Positions 1-8,378 of a stretch of DNA of 34,014 nucleotides are shown here, piece by piece (position 1 is the first letter of the stretch; every line of letters begins with the position of its first letter). A program made the position numbers and the translations under genes. A model generated the notes under the pieces. That model did no database searches. It was given only the letters and a program-made list of their open reading frames with translations, and was not told the DNA's origin. This DNA comes from an uncultured Bacilli bacterium (GTDB lineage: Bacteria; Bacillota_I; Bacilli_A; RF39; UBA660), in NCBI GenBank assembly GCA_944329425.1, contig CALVIG010000001.1, positions 1-34,014 on the forward strand, written 5' to 3'.

Positions 1-264
1 TCAACTAAAAATTTTTACCCTATTTTTTAATAAAATTTACTTATTTAGTTCATTTTTGCAGTTTATTTGAAAAAATGAGCAAGATTTAAAATCTTACAAT
101 TCCTTTATTTATAAGGGTTTCTTGGAGGGGTTGAATAAATCGGTATCAACCAGTTGATACTTGTTTTGCTTTCGTTCAATTAAATCATTTCCTTTTTTCA
201 TTTCTTTATTATTATATCATAAAAAAAGTAGATTTTTGAATTAGCTCAAAATCCATTTTAATTT
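1..264. other. Intergenic AT-rich end region with a palindrome
   Basis: No gene is supported here. The region holds a perfect inverted repeat, GTATCAAC-CA-GTTGATAC at 143-160, and a second one, AAGATTT-A-AAATCTT at 81-95. On the minus strand an open frame of 30 codons runs from 201 to 109, with a TATAAT-like box close upstream but no Shine-Dalgarno sequence. It could be a leaderless peptide or chance. The palindrome could be a regulator site, but nothing recognisable flanks it. Confidence 0.3.
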
Positions 265-561
265 TTAATAGTTTAAAGGTTCTAAAGAAAAAATTTCTTT
301 ATTTAATGATTTTGCATATTCTATTTCGTTTTTGGTTGATGTACCCATATAACCATTAACATTAACTACATAAATTGCATCACTTATATCAATTTTTTTA
401 TAATGCAAATCTGCTAATAATGATTGTTCTTCTTCATTAAATTTATCATTACTATAAACGCACTGGATAACTACGTATTTATTTTTAATTTCTAAATCTT
501 TAGCAACTTCCATCATTTTATCTTTAAATTTCATACTACCACATATCGTTACTATTTTCAT
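265..561 (-). CDS. Nucleoside 2-deoxyribosyltransferase-like protein
   Basis: A 98-residue protein starting MKIVTICGSMKF. The N-terminal beta strand followed by CGSMKF, and the later segment DAIYVVNVNGYMGTSTKNEI, match the small Rossmann-like family usually annotated as nucleoside 2-deoxyribosyltransferase-like in Clostridia and Bacilli. Those family members often have no proven enzyme activity. The start was chosen at the ATG at 561 because AAGGTGG lies about 5 bases upstream; an in-frame TTG five codons earlier overlaps that ribosome site. The gene lies downstream of copA on the same strand with a 147-base gap, and a candidate promoter (TTGGAT-18-TATAAC) sits in that gap, so it is probably transcribed separately. 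The substrate cannot be read from the sequence. Confidence 0.6.
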   Translation of the reverse strand: MKIVTICGSMKFKDKMMEVAKDLEIKNKYVVIQCVYSNDKFNEEEQSLLADLHYKKIDISDAIYVVNVNGYMGTSTKNEIEYAKSLNKEIFSLEPLNY

Positions 562-707
562 AAGTTCCACCTTCAATACTTATCAATAAGTCAAAAGTTA
601 TATTATTTTTTTTGACAATAATCCAATAAATTATAATTTCTATTTAAAGCCCTGTTAATGTTTCTTCTTCTATATTCATAAGATCCCCTTTCTAAATAAT
701 ATATAAA

Positions 708-2909
708 TTATTTTTTTCTAAGTCTTAAAGAATTTAAAATAACTATAAAACTACTTAAAGTCATTGCTATACTTGCCAAAATAGGATTTAATGATATACC
801 CATTGGTTTTAAAACACCTGCTGCTATTGGGATCATTAATATATTATAGAAAAATGCCCAAAATAAATTTTGTTTTATAATTCTTACAGTCTCTTTACTT
901 ATATTTATTAATTTTAAAATTGAACTTAGATCATTTTTCATTAAAATCACATCAGATGAATCAATAGCTATATCTGTTGCACTTTCAAAGCTAACACCTA
1001 TATCACTTTTCTTTAATGCTGGGCTATCATTTATTCCATCCCCACACATCATTACTATTTTATTTTTCTTTTTTAAATTAGTTATTACATCTGCTTTTTG
1101 AACTGGTAATATATTTGAAAAAATTTTTTGAATTTTTAATTCTTCCCCTATTTTATTTGCTACTTCTTCGTTATCTCCTGTAAGCATTATAGTTTCAATG
1201 TTATTTTTGTTTAATTTTTCGATAACTTCTTTGGCATTATTTCTTATAATATCATTAACACCTATTAACGCGATTATATTTTTATCTTTTATTACATAAA
1301 TAATGCTATTTTTATTACTCAATAGTTTTTGTTCATCATCTTTATGCATATTTAAAATAGAATTTTCAATCAAATACTTTCCATTACATAAAATATATTT
1401 ATGATTATCAACATTACCTAAAACGCCATATCCTTGTACGTTTTTAAAATTACTTACTTTTAATTTTTTAATTTTTCTTTGATTTATATAATCTAAAAAT
1501 GCATTACTAATTGGGTGCGTTGATAATGATTCTATACTTGCTATTATTTGTAAAAGTTTATCATTACTAATATTGCTATAGTTGTATATTTTAGAAATTT
1601 TTAATTTCCCATAAGTTAGTGTACCTGTTTTATCAAAAACAATGGTTTTAATCTTTGATGCTTTTTCTAATACTACTCCTTTTCTAATTAAAATACCATT
1701 TTTAATACATACTCCTTCACTAACAACAATTGCAAGCGGAGTTGCAAGCCCTAAACTGCATGGACATGCTATAACAAGTATCGTAATAAAAGTTAATAAA
1801 GCCGAAGAAAAATCAGACCCTAATAATAAATATAAAATTAAAGTTATAACTGAAATAACAAATATTATTGGGACAAAATAACTTGAAATTTTATCAGCAA
1901 GCGATGCTATAGGCATTTTTGCATTACTTGATTCTAACACTATTTTAACTATTTGAGATATGGTAGATTCCTTACCTATTTTTTCTGCCTTATATTTTAA
2001 ATAGCCATCATAATTAAGACTACCTGCAATAACTTTATTTCCTTTTTGTTTTAAAACAGGCTTACTTTCACCGGTTATAAAGGACTCATCTAAATGTGAT
2101 TTGCCTTCTATTATCTCACCATCTACAGCAATTTTTTCACCCGGTTTACATATTAGTATATTTCCTTTTTTAATTTCATCTAAAGTTATCTTTTTTTCTT
2201 TATTTTCAACTTCAATAACTGCAAATTCTGGTGTTATTTCAACAAATTTTTTTATAGCTTCCTTTGTTTTATCTTTATTAATACTATCTAAATATCTTCC
2301 TAGTTTTACAAAATAAATTACAATGCATGATGATTCGAAATATAAATTATTAACAAAATAATAATCTCCATTAAAGATTCTATACATTCCATACAAACTA
2401 TATAAAAAGCTACTAATTACTCCTATTGAAACTAACGTATCCATATTTGGCATTTTATGTATTAAATTTTTATAACCACTTTTTAAAATATCAAAGCCAA
2501 ATGATAAAAATAATATTGTTAAAAATAATAACAACATTGAATAAGTAATTGGATTTTCATTTGGGTTTATAGTGATAATATCAATGAATTTTATCATATG
2601 CCCCATCGAAAAATATAATAAAATTATTACTAGTAATGAAAATATAATAATTTTTTTCTTGTTTATCTTATTTTCTTTTTCAGCAGTTATTGTTTTAAAA
2701 ATACCTGCACTTTCAAAACCTGATTGACTTATATATTTTTCTATTTTTTCTAAATTTAGTATTTTTTCATCATAATTAATACTTACATTTGACATTACTA
2801 AATTTACATTAGCATTTATAATACCATTTTTTTTATTTAAAAATTTTTCCAATCCATTTGAACAAGCACTACAAGTCATTCCATTTACTTTTAATATAAT
2901 ATTTTTCAT
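708..2909 (-). CDS. copA: Copper-exporting P1B-type ATPase CopA
   Basis: A 733-residue membrane pump that drives Cu+ out of the cytoplasm by ATP hydrolysis. One N-terminal heavy-metal-associated domain carries GMTCSAC (Cys13, Cys16). The CPC ion site is at 382-384, the TGES actuator motif at 279-282, the phosphorylated Asp426 in DKTGT, the HP motif at 465-466 and GDGIND at 623-628. YN (688-689) and MxxSS (716-720) in the last membrane segments complete the Cu+ (P1B-1) signature, so copper rather than zinc is the likely substrate. Length is normal for a single-HMA CopA. It is the last gene of csoR-CDF-copZ-copA, starting 2 bases after copZ, and should be induced by copper through CsoR. Confidence 0.95.
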   Translation of the reverse strand: MKNIILKVNGMTCSACSNGLEKFLNKKNGIINANVNLVMSNVSINYDEKILNLEKIEKYISQSGFESAGIFKTITAEKENKINKKKIIIFSLLVIILLYFSMGHMIKFIDIITINPNENPITYSMLLLFLTILFLSFGFDILKSGYKNLIHKMPNMDTLVSIGVISSFLYSLYGMYRIFNGDYYFVNNLYFESSCIVIYFVKLGRYLDSINKDKTKEAIKKFVEITPEFAVIEVENKEKKITLDEIKKGNILICKPGEKIAVDGEIIEGKSHLDESFITGESKPVLKQKGNKVIAGSLNYDGYLKYKAEKIGKESTISQIVKIVLESSNAKMPIASLADKISSYFVPIIFVISVITLILYLLLGSDFSSALLTFITILVIACPCSLGLATPLAIVVSEGVCIKNGILIRKGVVLEKASKIKTIVFDKTGTLTYGKLKISKIYNYSNISNDKLLQIIASIESLSTHPISNAFLDYINQRKIKKLKVSNFKNVQGYGVLGNVDNHKYILCNGKYLIENSILNMHKDDEQKLLSNKNSIIYVIKDKNIIALIGVNDIIRNNAKEVIEKLNKNNIETIMLTGDNEEVANKIGEELKIQKIFSNILPVQKADVITNLKKKNKIVMMCGDGINDSPALKKSDIGVSFESATDIAIDSSDVILMKNDLSSILKLINISKETVRIIKQNLFWAFFYNILMIPIAAGVLKPMGISLNPILASIAMTLSSFIVILNSLRLRKK

Positions 2910-2911
2910 AA

Positions 2912-3121
2912 TTAGTTATCCTTTATTTCAAAGCCTAAATCATTTATAGTTTCTTTGATGCTATTTATATTAACATTTTTATCTATTGTTACTATAACAA
3001 TACCATCTTTAAAATTTGCATAAACATTAGTAACTCCATCTAATATATTTAATGCTTTTTTTATTCTATTTTCACAGCCTTCACAATGCATTCCGTAAAC
3101 CTTGAATTTTAATTCTTTCAT
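2912..3121 (-). CDS. copZ: Copper chaperone CopZ (HMA domain protein)
   Basis: A 69-residue single heavy-metal-associated domain with the metal motif GMHCEGC (Cys13, Cys16) and the usual beta-alpha-beta-beta-alpha-beta length. It should carry Cu+ to the HMA domain of CopA, encoded directly downstream. The motif has His where most CopZ proteins have Thr (MTCxxC); MHCxxC also occurs in this family. It lies between the CDF gene and copA with gaps of 15 and 2 bases, and is preceded by an AGGAGG-type ribosome site. Confidence in the family is high; the chaperone role is inferred from the operon. Confidence 0.88.
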   Translation of the reverse strand: MKELKFKVYGMHCEGCENRIKKALNILDGVTNVYANFKDGIVIVTIDKNVNINSIKETINDLGFEIKDN

Positions 3122-3136
3122 ATTACTACCTCCTTT

Positions 3137-4024
3137 TTAGTGATGGTGATGTTTTTCTTGATTATAAACTTTAACATTGCAATTCTTTTCATTACACTTT
3201 TCTTCCATACATTCAATTTCTACTGTTGTATGAATTATTCCTATTTTTTTTAGATCTTTTTTAATTTTATTTTTTAGCATTTTTTGATTATCGGATCTTG
3301 TTACTACATGCATTGTTGCATAATTTGAAATACCATCCATACTCCATACATGGACATGATGAACATCAACAACATCTTTTATCTTTAATAAATCATTCTT
3401 TAAATTTTTAATTGATATGTTTTTAGGAGCTTTTTCCAAAAATAAATCTAATATGTTTTTTAAGTTTTTAAAAGCGTTAATAAGAATAAATATAGCAATA
3501 CAAATTGACATAATAGAATCAATAATTGAAATATCAGTAAATTTCATTAATACGGAACCTATTAAAACAACTACCCAACCTAATACATCTTCTAACATAT
3601 GTAAATTTACTGCTTTTTGGTTTACTGAATCCCCTTCTTTTGTAAAATACGCTGCTATAAAGTTAATTACTACACCAAATATAGCAAAAATAATCATTCC
3701 ATCATAATTAACAATTCTTGGATTTATTATTCTATTTACTCCTCCTATTATAACTAATATAGATCCAACTGTAAGAATCGTAGTAGTTATTAATGCACCA
3801 AAAACAGAATACCTTATATAACCATACGTATATTCTTCATTTGGTTTTTTCTTACTTATTTTTTCTAATATTAAAGATATTCCTATACTTATTGCATCCG
3901 ATAAATCATGAACGGCATCAGACATTATTGAAACACTATTTGTAAACAATCCTCCTATTAATTCAAATATAGAAAATGATATATTTAAAATAAATGCTAC
4001 TAAAATATTTTTTTCAGTTTTCAT
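3137..4024 (-). CDS. Cation diffusion facilitator (CzcD/ZitB-type) transporter
   Basis: A 295-residue CDF antiporter that exports divalent metal in exchange for protons. Membrane segments occupy about residues 7-200, followed by a cytoplasmic domain. The transport site reads HxxxD in helix 2 (His39, Asp43, in DAVHDLSDA) and HxxxD in helix 5 (HMLED), the H-D-H-D set typical of Zn2+ members. The C-terminus is Cys-rich (CMEEKCNEKNC) and ends in four His residues, suggesting metal binding. The start at ATG 4024 follows GGAGG by 6 bases; an upstream in-frame TTG is inside that ribosome site. It sits between csoR and copZ, an unusual position for a zinc-type exporter, so copper-linked control of a second metal exporter is implied. 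Confidence 0.88.
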   Translation of the reverse strand: MKTEKNILVAFILNISFSIFELIGGLFTNSVSIMSDAVHDLSDAISIGISLILEKISKKKPNEEYTYGYIRYSVFGALITTTILTVGSILVIIGGVNRIINPRIVNYDGMIIFAIFGVVINFIAAYFTKEGDSVNQKAVNLHMLEDVLGWVVVLIGSVLMKFTDISIIDSIMSICIAIFILINAFKNLKNILDLFLEKAPKNISIKNLKNDLLKIKDVVDVHHVHVWSMDGISNYATMHVVTRSDNQKMLKNKIKKDLKKIGIIHTTVEIECMEEKCNEKNCNVKVYNQEKHHHH

Positions 4025-4035
4025 AAACAACCTCC

Positions 4036-4329
4036 TTAATTATTAAATCTTTTAAATAAGCTTATTAACTCATCTATTATTTGAAAATCACCTTTTTCTA
4101 AATCTTCCGCAACACATTTATATAAATGATTTTCTAATATAAAATTAGCTAGACTTTTTAAAGATTTTTCTGCTGCAACAACTTGAATTAATAAATCATT
4201 ACAATAACAATCACTATCTACCATTTTTTCTATTCCATTTATTTGACCTTTTATTCTATTTAATCTATTAATGATTTTTTTCTTTTCATCATTTGATCTT
4301 ATTGTTTTCTTTTTAATACTTTTTTCCAT
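4036..4329 (-). CDS. csoR: Copper-sensing repressor CsoR
   Basis: A 97-residue all-helical DUF156/CsoR-family repressor. The Cu+ ligands are all present as Cys43, His68 and Cys72, with the same spacing (25 and 4) as B. subtilis CsoR; an extra Cys41 precedes them. Cu+ binding should release it from the palindrome in its own promoter and derepress the downstream CDF, copZ and copA genes. ATG 4329 was chosen because TAGGAG lies 9 bases upstream; ATG 4335 would be only 3 bases from it. Formaldehyde- or sulfur-sensing relatives of this family lack the full Cys-His-Cys set, so copper sensing is well supported. Confidence 0.92.
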   Translation of the reverse strand: MEKSIKKKTIRSNDEKKKIINRLNRIKGQINGIEKMVDSDCYCNDLLIQVVAAEKSLKSLANFILENHLYKCVAEDLEKGDFQIIDELISLFKRFNN

Positions 4330-4348
4330 TCCCATCAACTCCTACATG

Positions 4349-4377
4349 ATTATATACCCTTTAGGGTATTATGTAAA
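4349..4377 (-). promoter_or_regulatory. sigma-A promoter of the copper operon
   Basis: On the minus strand TTTACA (4372-4377) and TATAAT (4349-4354) are separated by exactly 17 bases. The predicted transcript starts only about 15 bases before the csoR ATG, leaving a very short leader with the ribosome site near its 5' end. Confidence 0.8.
4354..4369. promoter_or_regulatory. CsoR operator (ATACCC-N4-GGGTAT)
   Basis: A perfect palindrome, ATACCC TTTA GGGTAT, lies in the spacer of the promoter and touches the -10 box. It matches the ATACCC/GGGTAT core of B. subtilis CsoR sites. Bound CsoR would block RNA polymerase directly. A second, incomplete GGGGGTATAT stands at 4381-4390 just upstream of the -35 box. 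Confidence 0.8.
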
Positions 4378-4404
4378 TAAGGGGGTATATATTTATAAAA
4401 AAAT

Positions 4405-4427
4405 AAGAATATAAAACTTATATTCTT
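4405..4427 (-). terminator. Terminator of the lepB unit
   Basis: A 10-bp stem AAGAATATAA / TTATATTCTT with a 3-base loop is followed on the minus strand by ATTTTTTT. It lies between the small ORF at 4440 and the copper promoter, so it ends lepB-side transcription. The stem is AT-rich but long. Confidence 0.65.
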
Positions 4428-4439
4428 ACTTCAAGTAAA

Positions 4440-4550
4440 TTATAATTTATTATATTCATCATCACCAACAGGCTCGTTTTCTTTTAAGCTATTTTCTACA
4501 TCATAGCTCAATAATACATCAGCTAATATCTCTTTTTTTAAATTTCCCAT
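4440..4550 (-). CDS. Small ORF of unknown function downstream of lepB
   Basis: An open frame of 36 residues, starting MGNLKKEILADVLLSY and ending GDDEYNKL, acidic overall and with no membrane segment. A modest ribosome site (AGAGTG) precedes the ATG. It follows lepB by 36 bases on the same strand and ends just before a terminator, so it is transcribed if lepB is read to the end. I do not recognise the family. Regular codon use and position favour a real gene, but at this length chance cannot be excluded. Confidence 0.4.
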   Translation of the reverse strand: MGNLKKEILADVLLSYDVENSLKENEPVGDDEYNKL

Positions 4551-4586
4551 TTTTAACACTCTTTTCTATTATGTTAATTATAAAAA

Positions 4587-5108
4587 CTATTTTACTTTAC
4601 CAATTTTGTTTACTGGGAATATTCTTAAAGAAACACTACCTAAAATATCTTCTTTATCGATTAATCCAATAACTCTTGAATCTACTGAATCGTTTCTGTT
4701 ATCTCCTACCACAAAATATTTATCACCTGGTATTTTTAAATAGCCTATTGTTTCGAGTTTAAAATCATTAGTATCCGCATGCTTAAAATTTTCGTCAGTA
4801 ACAAAACCATTTACATATAGTAATCCATTTTTATATTCAACGTGTTCTCCAGGAAGTCCAATTACTCTTTTAATTAATTTTTCGCCATTATAATTGACGA
4901 CTACAACGTCAAATCTTTTAATATCATTCAACCTGTAATCTAATTTATTTAAAATAACAACGTTATTATCCTGCAAATTAGGAAGCATTGAATTTCCATC
5001 TACCATGGCAGGTGTTATTATAAAGCTTCTTATTAAAACAACTACTATGACAACAATAATATAGGGATAAATTTTCTTTAATGTTTTTTTTAGTTTCTCT
5101 TTAGTCAT
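4587..5108 (-). CDS. lepB: Type I signal peptidase
   Basis: A 173-residue SipS-type signal peptidase that cleaves signal peptides from exported proteins at the outer face of the membrane. One N-terminal membrane anchor covers about residues 13-32. The catalytic dyad is Ser40 in DGNSMLPNL and Lys80 in LIKRVIGLPGE; the GDNRNDSVDSR box near residues 136-146 is also conserved. Length is typical for Gram-positive enzymes. The start follows AGAGG by 6 bases. It lies downstream of rplS, as in several Bacilli, but a hairpin at the rplS stop codon probably reduces read-through. Confidence 0.93.
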   Translation of the reverse strand: MTKEKLKKTLKKIYPYIIVVIVVVLIRSFIITPAMVDGNSMLPNLQDNNVVILNKLDYRLNDIKRFDVVVVNYNGEKLIKRVIGLPGEHVEYKNGLLYVNGFVTDENFKHADTNDFKLETIGYLKIPGDKYFVVGDNRNDSVDSRVIGLIDKEDILGSVSLRIFPVNKIGKVK

Positions 5109-5127
5109 GTTTTTTCCTCTAACAAAA

Positions 5128-5150
5128 AATAAGGCAAAAAAAGCCTTATT
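5128..5150 (-). terminator. rplS terminator/attenuator before lepB
   Basis: A perfect 8-bp stem AATAAGGC / GCCTTATT with a 7-base loop, followed on the minus strand by TTTTTTG. It overlaps the last bases of rplS and lies 20 bases before lepB, so it should limit lepB expression relative to L19 unless lepB has its own promoter. Confidence 0.75.
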
Positions 5151-5487
5151 AATTTCTTTCCTTTAACTTAAATTGACCAACTATATCCCTAGCATAATAT
5201 AATTTAGCTCTTCTTGCTTTTCCTTTTCTAGTTACCGTAATTGAATCCAATTTTGGAGAATGAACTGGGAAAGTTCTTTCAACCCCAATTCCTCCAGACA
5301 TTTTTCTTACGGTAAAGGTTTCAGAAATACCAGAACCCTTTCTAGAAATAACAACACCTTCAAAAGCTTGTACTCTTTCTTTTTTTCCTTCAATAATTCT
5401 AACACCTACGTTTACGGTATCACCAACCCTAAACTCAGGAACACTAGGATTTAATTGTTCGTTTGTGATTTTTTCAATCTTATTCAT
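5149..5487 (-). CDS. rplS: 50S ribosomal protein L19
   Basis: A 112-residue bL19 that sits at the 30S-50S interface. [15 protein letters not shown], the [12 protein letters not shown] segment and the [13 protein letters not shown] stretch are characteristic. ATG 5487 was chosen because GGAAAGGAAG precedes it at good distance; an ATG six codons upstream would place that ribosome site inside the gene. It has its own promoter and leader, so it is separated from rimM-trmD although the usual rimM-trmD-rplS order is kept with one extra gene between. Confidence 0.96.
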   Translation of the reverse strand: MNKIEKITNEQLNPSVPEFRVGDTVNVGVRIIEGKKERVQAFEGVVISRKGSGISETFTVRKMSGGIGVERTFPVHSPKLDSITVTRKGKARRAKLYYARDIVGQFKLKERN

Positions 5488-5509
5488 TTTATTCTTCCTT
5501 TCCATATAT

Positions 5510-5548
5510 AACCAGCAATCATATTAAACGAGTAATGGCGGATTGCCT
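5510..5548 (-). promoter_or_regulatory. L19 (rplS) leader element
   Basis: The rplS 5' leader contains GGCAATCCGCC, then CTCGTTTAAT and GATTGCTGG on the minus strand. GGCAAT(C) can pair with GATTGC(T), giving a closed element of about 40 bases just before the ribosome site. Position, size and sequence resemble the known Firmicutes L19 leader, through which L19 is thought to control its own synthesis. The match is from memory of the family, not from a covariance search. Confidence 0.6.
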
Positions 5549-5564
5549 TTTTACAAACAATAAA

Positions 5565-5593
5565 ATTTTATCATATAATTTATTTTTATGCAA
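5565..5593 (-). promoter_or_regulatory. rplS sigma-A promoter
   Basis: TTGCAT (5588-5593) and TAAAAT (5565-5570) on the minus strand with a 17-base spacer. Predicted start near 5558, directly in front of the leader element. Confidence 0.65.
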
Positions 5594-5596
5594 GCA

Positions 5597-6652
5597 TTAT
5601 TTACTTTTGGAAAAGCCGTTAAATAGTTCATTACAAAACTGGTTATAAAAATTTCCATCATAATTAATGCTTAAACTTAATTCACTACCACAAGTAAACG
5701 GGTAATTATTTATTTTAAGAACATCTCCCTGAACACTTATCCTATTAAAGGTTCTAATAAGTTTCATTATAACATTATCATCATATGCCTTATTTTTCTT
5801 TTCTAATTCGGCTTTGTATGCAACAAATTCGTCATCAGTATACTTTTTAGAATAGTAATTTATTCTTCTGTTATATGACTCATAATGAGAATTATATCTA
5901 ATTGGTAAGTTAACGGGTACAACTATTTTAGATATATTTATTTTTTTTAAATAATCAATAAAAATGATTAACGATGCCACAAAACTCATAGAAACATCTT
6001 TTGAGTTAAAAACATCGGAAATAGAATCATCTATAAAGCCTTCATTAATTCTAAATAACAACCTGTTTATTTTCTTTTTTAAAGAATTATTATGTAAAAA
6101 TTTATTTTGCATTGCATATACATATACACTACCATTGTCTATTCCATATATAATATTAGGAAATTCGTATTTATGCTCACCATCTTGTATGACTACCTTA
6201 AAAGAATATGGTGCTTCAAGAATAGGACTTAATTTATCAATAATTATAGTCCCATCATAACCAATCACACTTCTTTTTACATTACTTGGATTTATGCTGT
6301 TAGTTAAGAAAGATTTTCTTAGTTCTAAAAATTTTACCGGATTATTTAAATCATCCCAAGTAGCATTTGAAAAAACGTATACCATTAAAGATTTGACATT
6401 ATCATGAGAAACTATACCATCATAATAAAATTCTATAGCTAATGATATATATTCTTCTAAAGCTTTAAAAAAATGTTTTTTGTTTTTTATATATAATATT
6501 GGCTTGGGATTAATTTCATCCTTCTTGGTGGTATCTATTTCATCTTCCAATATCTTAACGCCAAAAAATATGGTTGGTTTAAAATCTCCAATTACAAGTG
6601 TTTTACTAGAACATTCTTTAATTATTTCATCATAAAATATTTTTTCAATCAT
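5597..6652 (-). CDS. Unknown protein between trmD and rplS
   Basis: A 351-residue protein that I do not recognise. It begins MIEKIFYDEIIKEC and has no signal peptide, membrane segment or metal-binding motif. It is mixed alpha/beta in composition, with a Lys/Tyr-rich stretch (YNRRINYYSKKYTDDEF) in the C-terminal third. ATG 6652 follows the trmD stop by a single base, so translation is probably coupled; a longer frame would read back into trmD. The rplS promoter lies immediately downstream. Insertion into rimM-trmD-rplS suggests a conserved lineage-specific housekeeping role, but this is inference from position only. Confidence 0.75.
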   Translation of the reverse strand: MIEKIFYDEIIKECSSKTLVIGDFKPTIFFGVKILEDEIDTTKKDEINPKPILYIKNKKHFFKALEEYISLAIEFYYDGIVSHDNVKSLMVYVFSNATWDDLNNPVKFLELRKSFLTNSINPSNVKRSVIGYDGTIIIDKLSPILEAPYSFKVVIQDGEHKYEFPNIIYGIDNGSVYVYAMQNKFLHNNSLKKKINRLLFRINEGFIDDSISDVFNSKDVSMSFVASLIIFIDYLKKINISKIVVPVNLPIRYNSHYESYNRRINYYSKKYTDDEFVAYKAELEKKNKAYDDNVIMKLIRTFNRISVQGDVLKINNYPFTCGSELSLSINYDGNFYNQFCNELFNGFSKSK

Positions 6653-6653
6653 A

Positions 6654-7847
6654 TTATCTTCTTCTTTGTTCTTGGTCTTGCTTTGTAAAGAATGAATTCT
6701 GAAGGGTTTTTGCTTTAACAAATTCATTCACTAAATAGTTGATGTTCTTTATTATTTTATCTAAATTTTCACTACCTAGATAATTTGCATATGTACTTAT
6801 GATCATTTGTTTTAACATTTCGGCTTCACCAAGTACCCTTGATGTAGATTCATCATCATCCTCACTAGATAATGCAAGATTAAAACGATAAGTAAGAATA
6901 TCAACTTTTTTTCTAACGTTTTTCAAAGCAATTTTTTTAACGAAAGATTCTTTTACTATTAATATTTTATTTAAATTATTACTTGAACTTTTACCCTTTA
7001 ATTTATAACCCGTTATATTTTTAGGCGACAATACGGTAATCGCTCTTATAGCATCATCTTTAAATAGCTTATAAACACCGGTTTTTTTTGTTTGCTTTAC
7101 TTCTGTTACTTTAATGTTTTTTACATCATCTATGTATATTTTGTTCTTATTCTTTTTAATGCCTGACTTATTTAGCTTCACCTTTTTATTTAATAAATCC
7201 GGCCTTTTTTCACTAGTTATTTTTAATCTTTTTTCATCTCGCCACTCTTTAATTTTTTCGTGATCTCCAGATAATAACACTTCCGGAACTTGCATACCCT
7301 TATAATTTCTAGGTTTAGTATATGTAGGATAATCAAGTAAATTATCGTTAAATGAATCATTTAAATGAGATTGTTCATCTATTACTCCTGGCAACAACCT
7401 AACGATGGAATCAGTAATTACCATAGCAGGTAATTCTCCCCCAGTTAAAACATAGTCACCGATTGAAATTTCTTCATCACATATACTTCTAATTCTTTCG
7501 TCAAAGCCTTCATAATGACCGCATATAAAAATCAAATGTTCTTCTTTAGAAAGTTCATACGCTTTTTTTTGAGAGAACTTTTTTCCTTGAGGACTTAGTA
7601 ATACAACTTTTGACTTTTCCGTTCTAACGCTATCTACCGCATCAAATATTGGTTGGCACATAAGAACCATCCCGCTACCTCCACCATATGGCGTATCATC
7701 AACTTTTTTATGTTTATTTTTTGCATAATCTCTAAAGTTAACCGTATTAATAGTAACCTTTTTTTCGTCAATTGCCCTTTTAATTATTGATTCATTCATA
7801 AAACCACTAAACATGTTTGGAAATAAAGTTAAAATATCTATTTTCAT
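6654..7847 (-). CDS. trmD: tRNA (guanine37-N1)-methyltransferase TrmD with C-terminal extension
   Basis: A 397-residue protein. Residues 1 to about 222 are TrmD, which methylates N1 of G37 in tRNA to prevent frameshifting, using S-adenosylmethionine bound in a trefoil knot. Diagnostic stretches are [11 protein letters not shown] (50-60), [12 protein letters not shown] (108-119), [14 protein letters not shown] (130-143) and [12 protein letters not shown] (171-182). The family normally ends near residue 240. Here about 170 further residues follow: a Lys-rich linker, a segment around [19 protein letters not shown] and a helical region from about 310 ([13 protein letters not shown] onward). The last part recalls a small hypothetical family of AT-rich Bacilli, from memory only. 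ATGA overlap with rimM indicates coupling. Confidence 0.92.
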   Translation of the reverse strand: MKIDILTLFPNMFSGFMNESIIKRAIDEKKVTINTVNFRDYAKNKHKKVDDTPYGGGSGMVLMCQPIFDAVDSVRTEKSKVVLLSPQGKKFSQKKAYELSKEEHLIFICGHYEGFDERIRSICDEEISIGDYVLTGGELPAMVITDSIVRLLPGVIDEQSHLNDSFNDNLLDYPTYTKPRNYKGMQVPEVLLSGDHEKIKEWRDEKRLKITSEKRPDLLNKKVKLNKSGIKKNKNKIYIDDVKNIKVTEVKQTKKTGVYKLFKDDAIRAITVLSPKNITGYKLKGKSSSNNLNKILIVKESFVKKIALKNVRKKVDILTYRFNLALSSEDDDESTSRVLGEAEMLKQMIISTYANYLGSENLDKIIKNINYLVNEFVKAKTLQNSFFTKQDQEQRRR

Positions 7848-8329
7848 GATAAAAGCCCTTTCACATCGTTAACGTAAACCCTTTTATTTTTTTCATCAAT
7901 ATTATTAATAAAAGCTTTAACATAAGGTATCATCACGTTATTATCAAGCACTAACACTTCGTTAGCTGGGGTTTCAATAACGTTATCAATAACACCAATT
8001 AATTTATCATTTATTATAACATTAAATCCGATTAAATCAACCGCTAAAAACTCATTTTTATTAAGAATTAAATCACTTTTATTTATATAAACAAAGCTTC
8101 CTTTTAAATGTTCAACCAAATTAATATCATGATTATCTTTAAAAACAACCATATCAAATTGTTTATGCTTTCTATAAGATTCTATTATAAATTCTTTTTT
8201 TTCTTTTCCAACATAAAACTTAAAGCCAGGAACAAACACTTTATTTTTATGTTTAAAATTAGAGATAAGTCTAACTTCTCCTTTTATTCCATGAGTATTT
8301 ACTAACTTACCAATATATAAATATTGCAT
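7844..8329 (-). CDS. rimM: Ribosome maturation factor RimM
   Basis: A 161-residue RimM that assists assembly of the 30S head by binding S19. The N-terminal barrel begins [17 protein letters not shown], the family signature, and the C-terminal PRC barrel carries [17 protein letters not shown]. Length is normal. Its TGA stop overlaps the trmD ATG in an ATGA arrangement. The upstream rpsP seen in many genomes is absent; a TATAAT box just before the gene may provide a promoter, with a poor -35. Confidence 0.93.
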   Translation of the reverse strand: MQYLYIGKLVNTHGIKGEVRLISNFKHKNKVFVPGFKFYVGKEKKEFIIESYRKHKQFDMVVFKDNHDINLVEHLKGSFVYINKSDLILNKNEFLAVDLIGFNVIINDKLIGVIDNVIETPANEVLVLDNNVMIPYVKAFINNIDEKNKRVYVNDVKGLLS

Positions 8330-8378
8330 ATAACCACCACCAATAAACTTATTATAACACTAAGCTTAATATAATTAA

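Noticed and set aside
644-679. An 11-codon frame MNIEEETLTGL with a strong ribosome site downstream of copA
   Set aside because: Too short to support; a shifted frame continues to a later stop, so it could be a gene remnant, but no family is recognisable.
6653-6727. N-terminal extension of the unknown gene at 5597 into trmD
   Set aside because: It would overlap the trmD 3' end in another frame; the ATG at 6652, one base after the trmD stop, is a normal coupled start.
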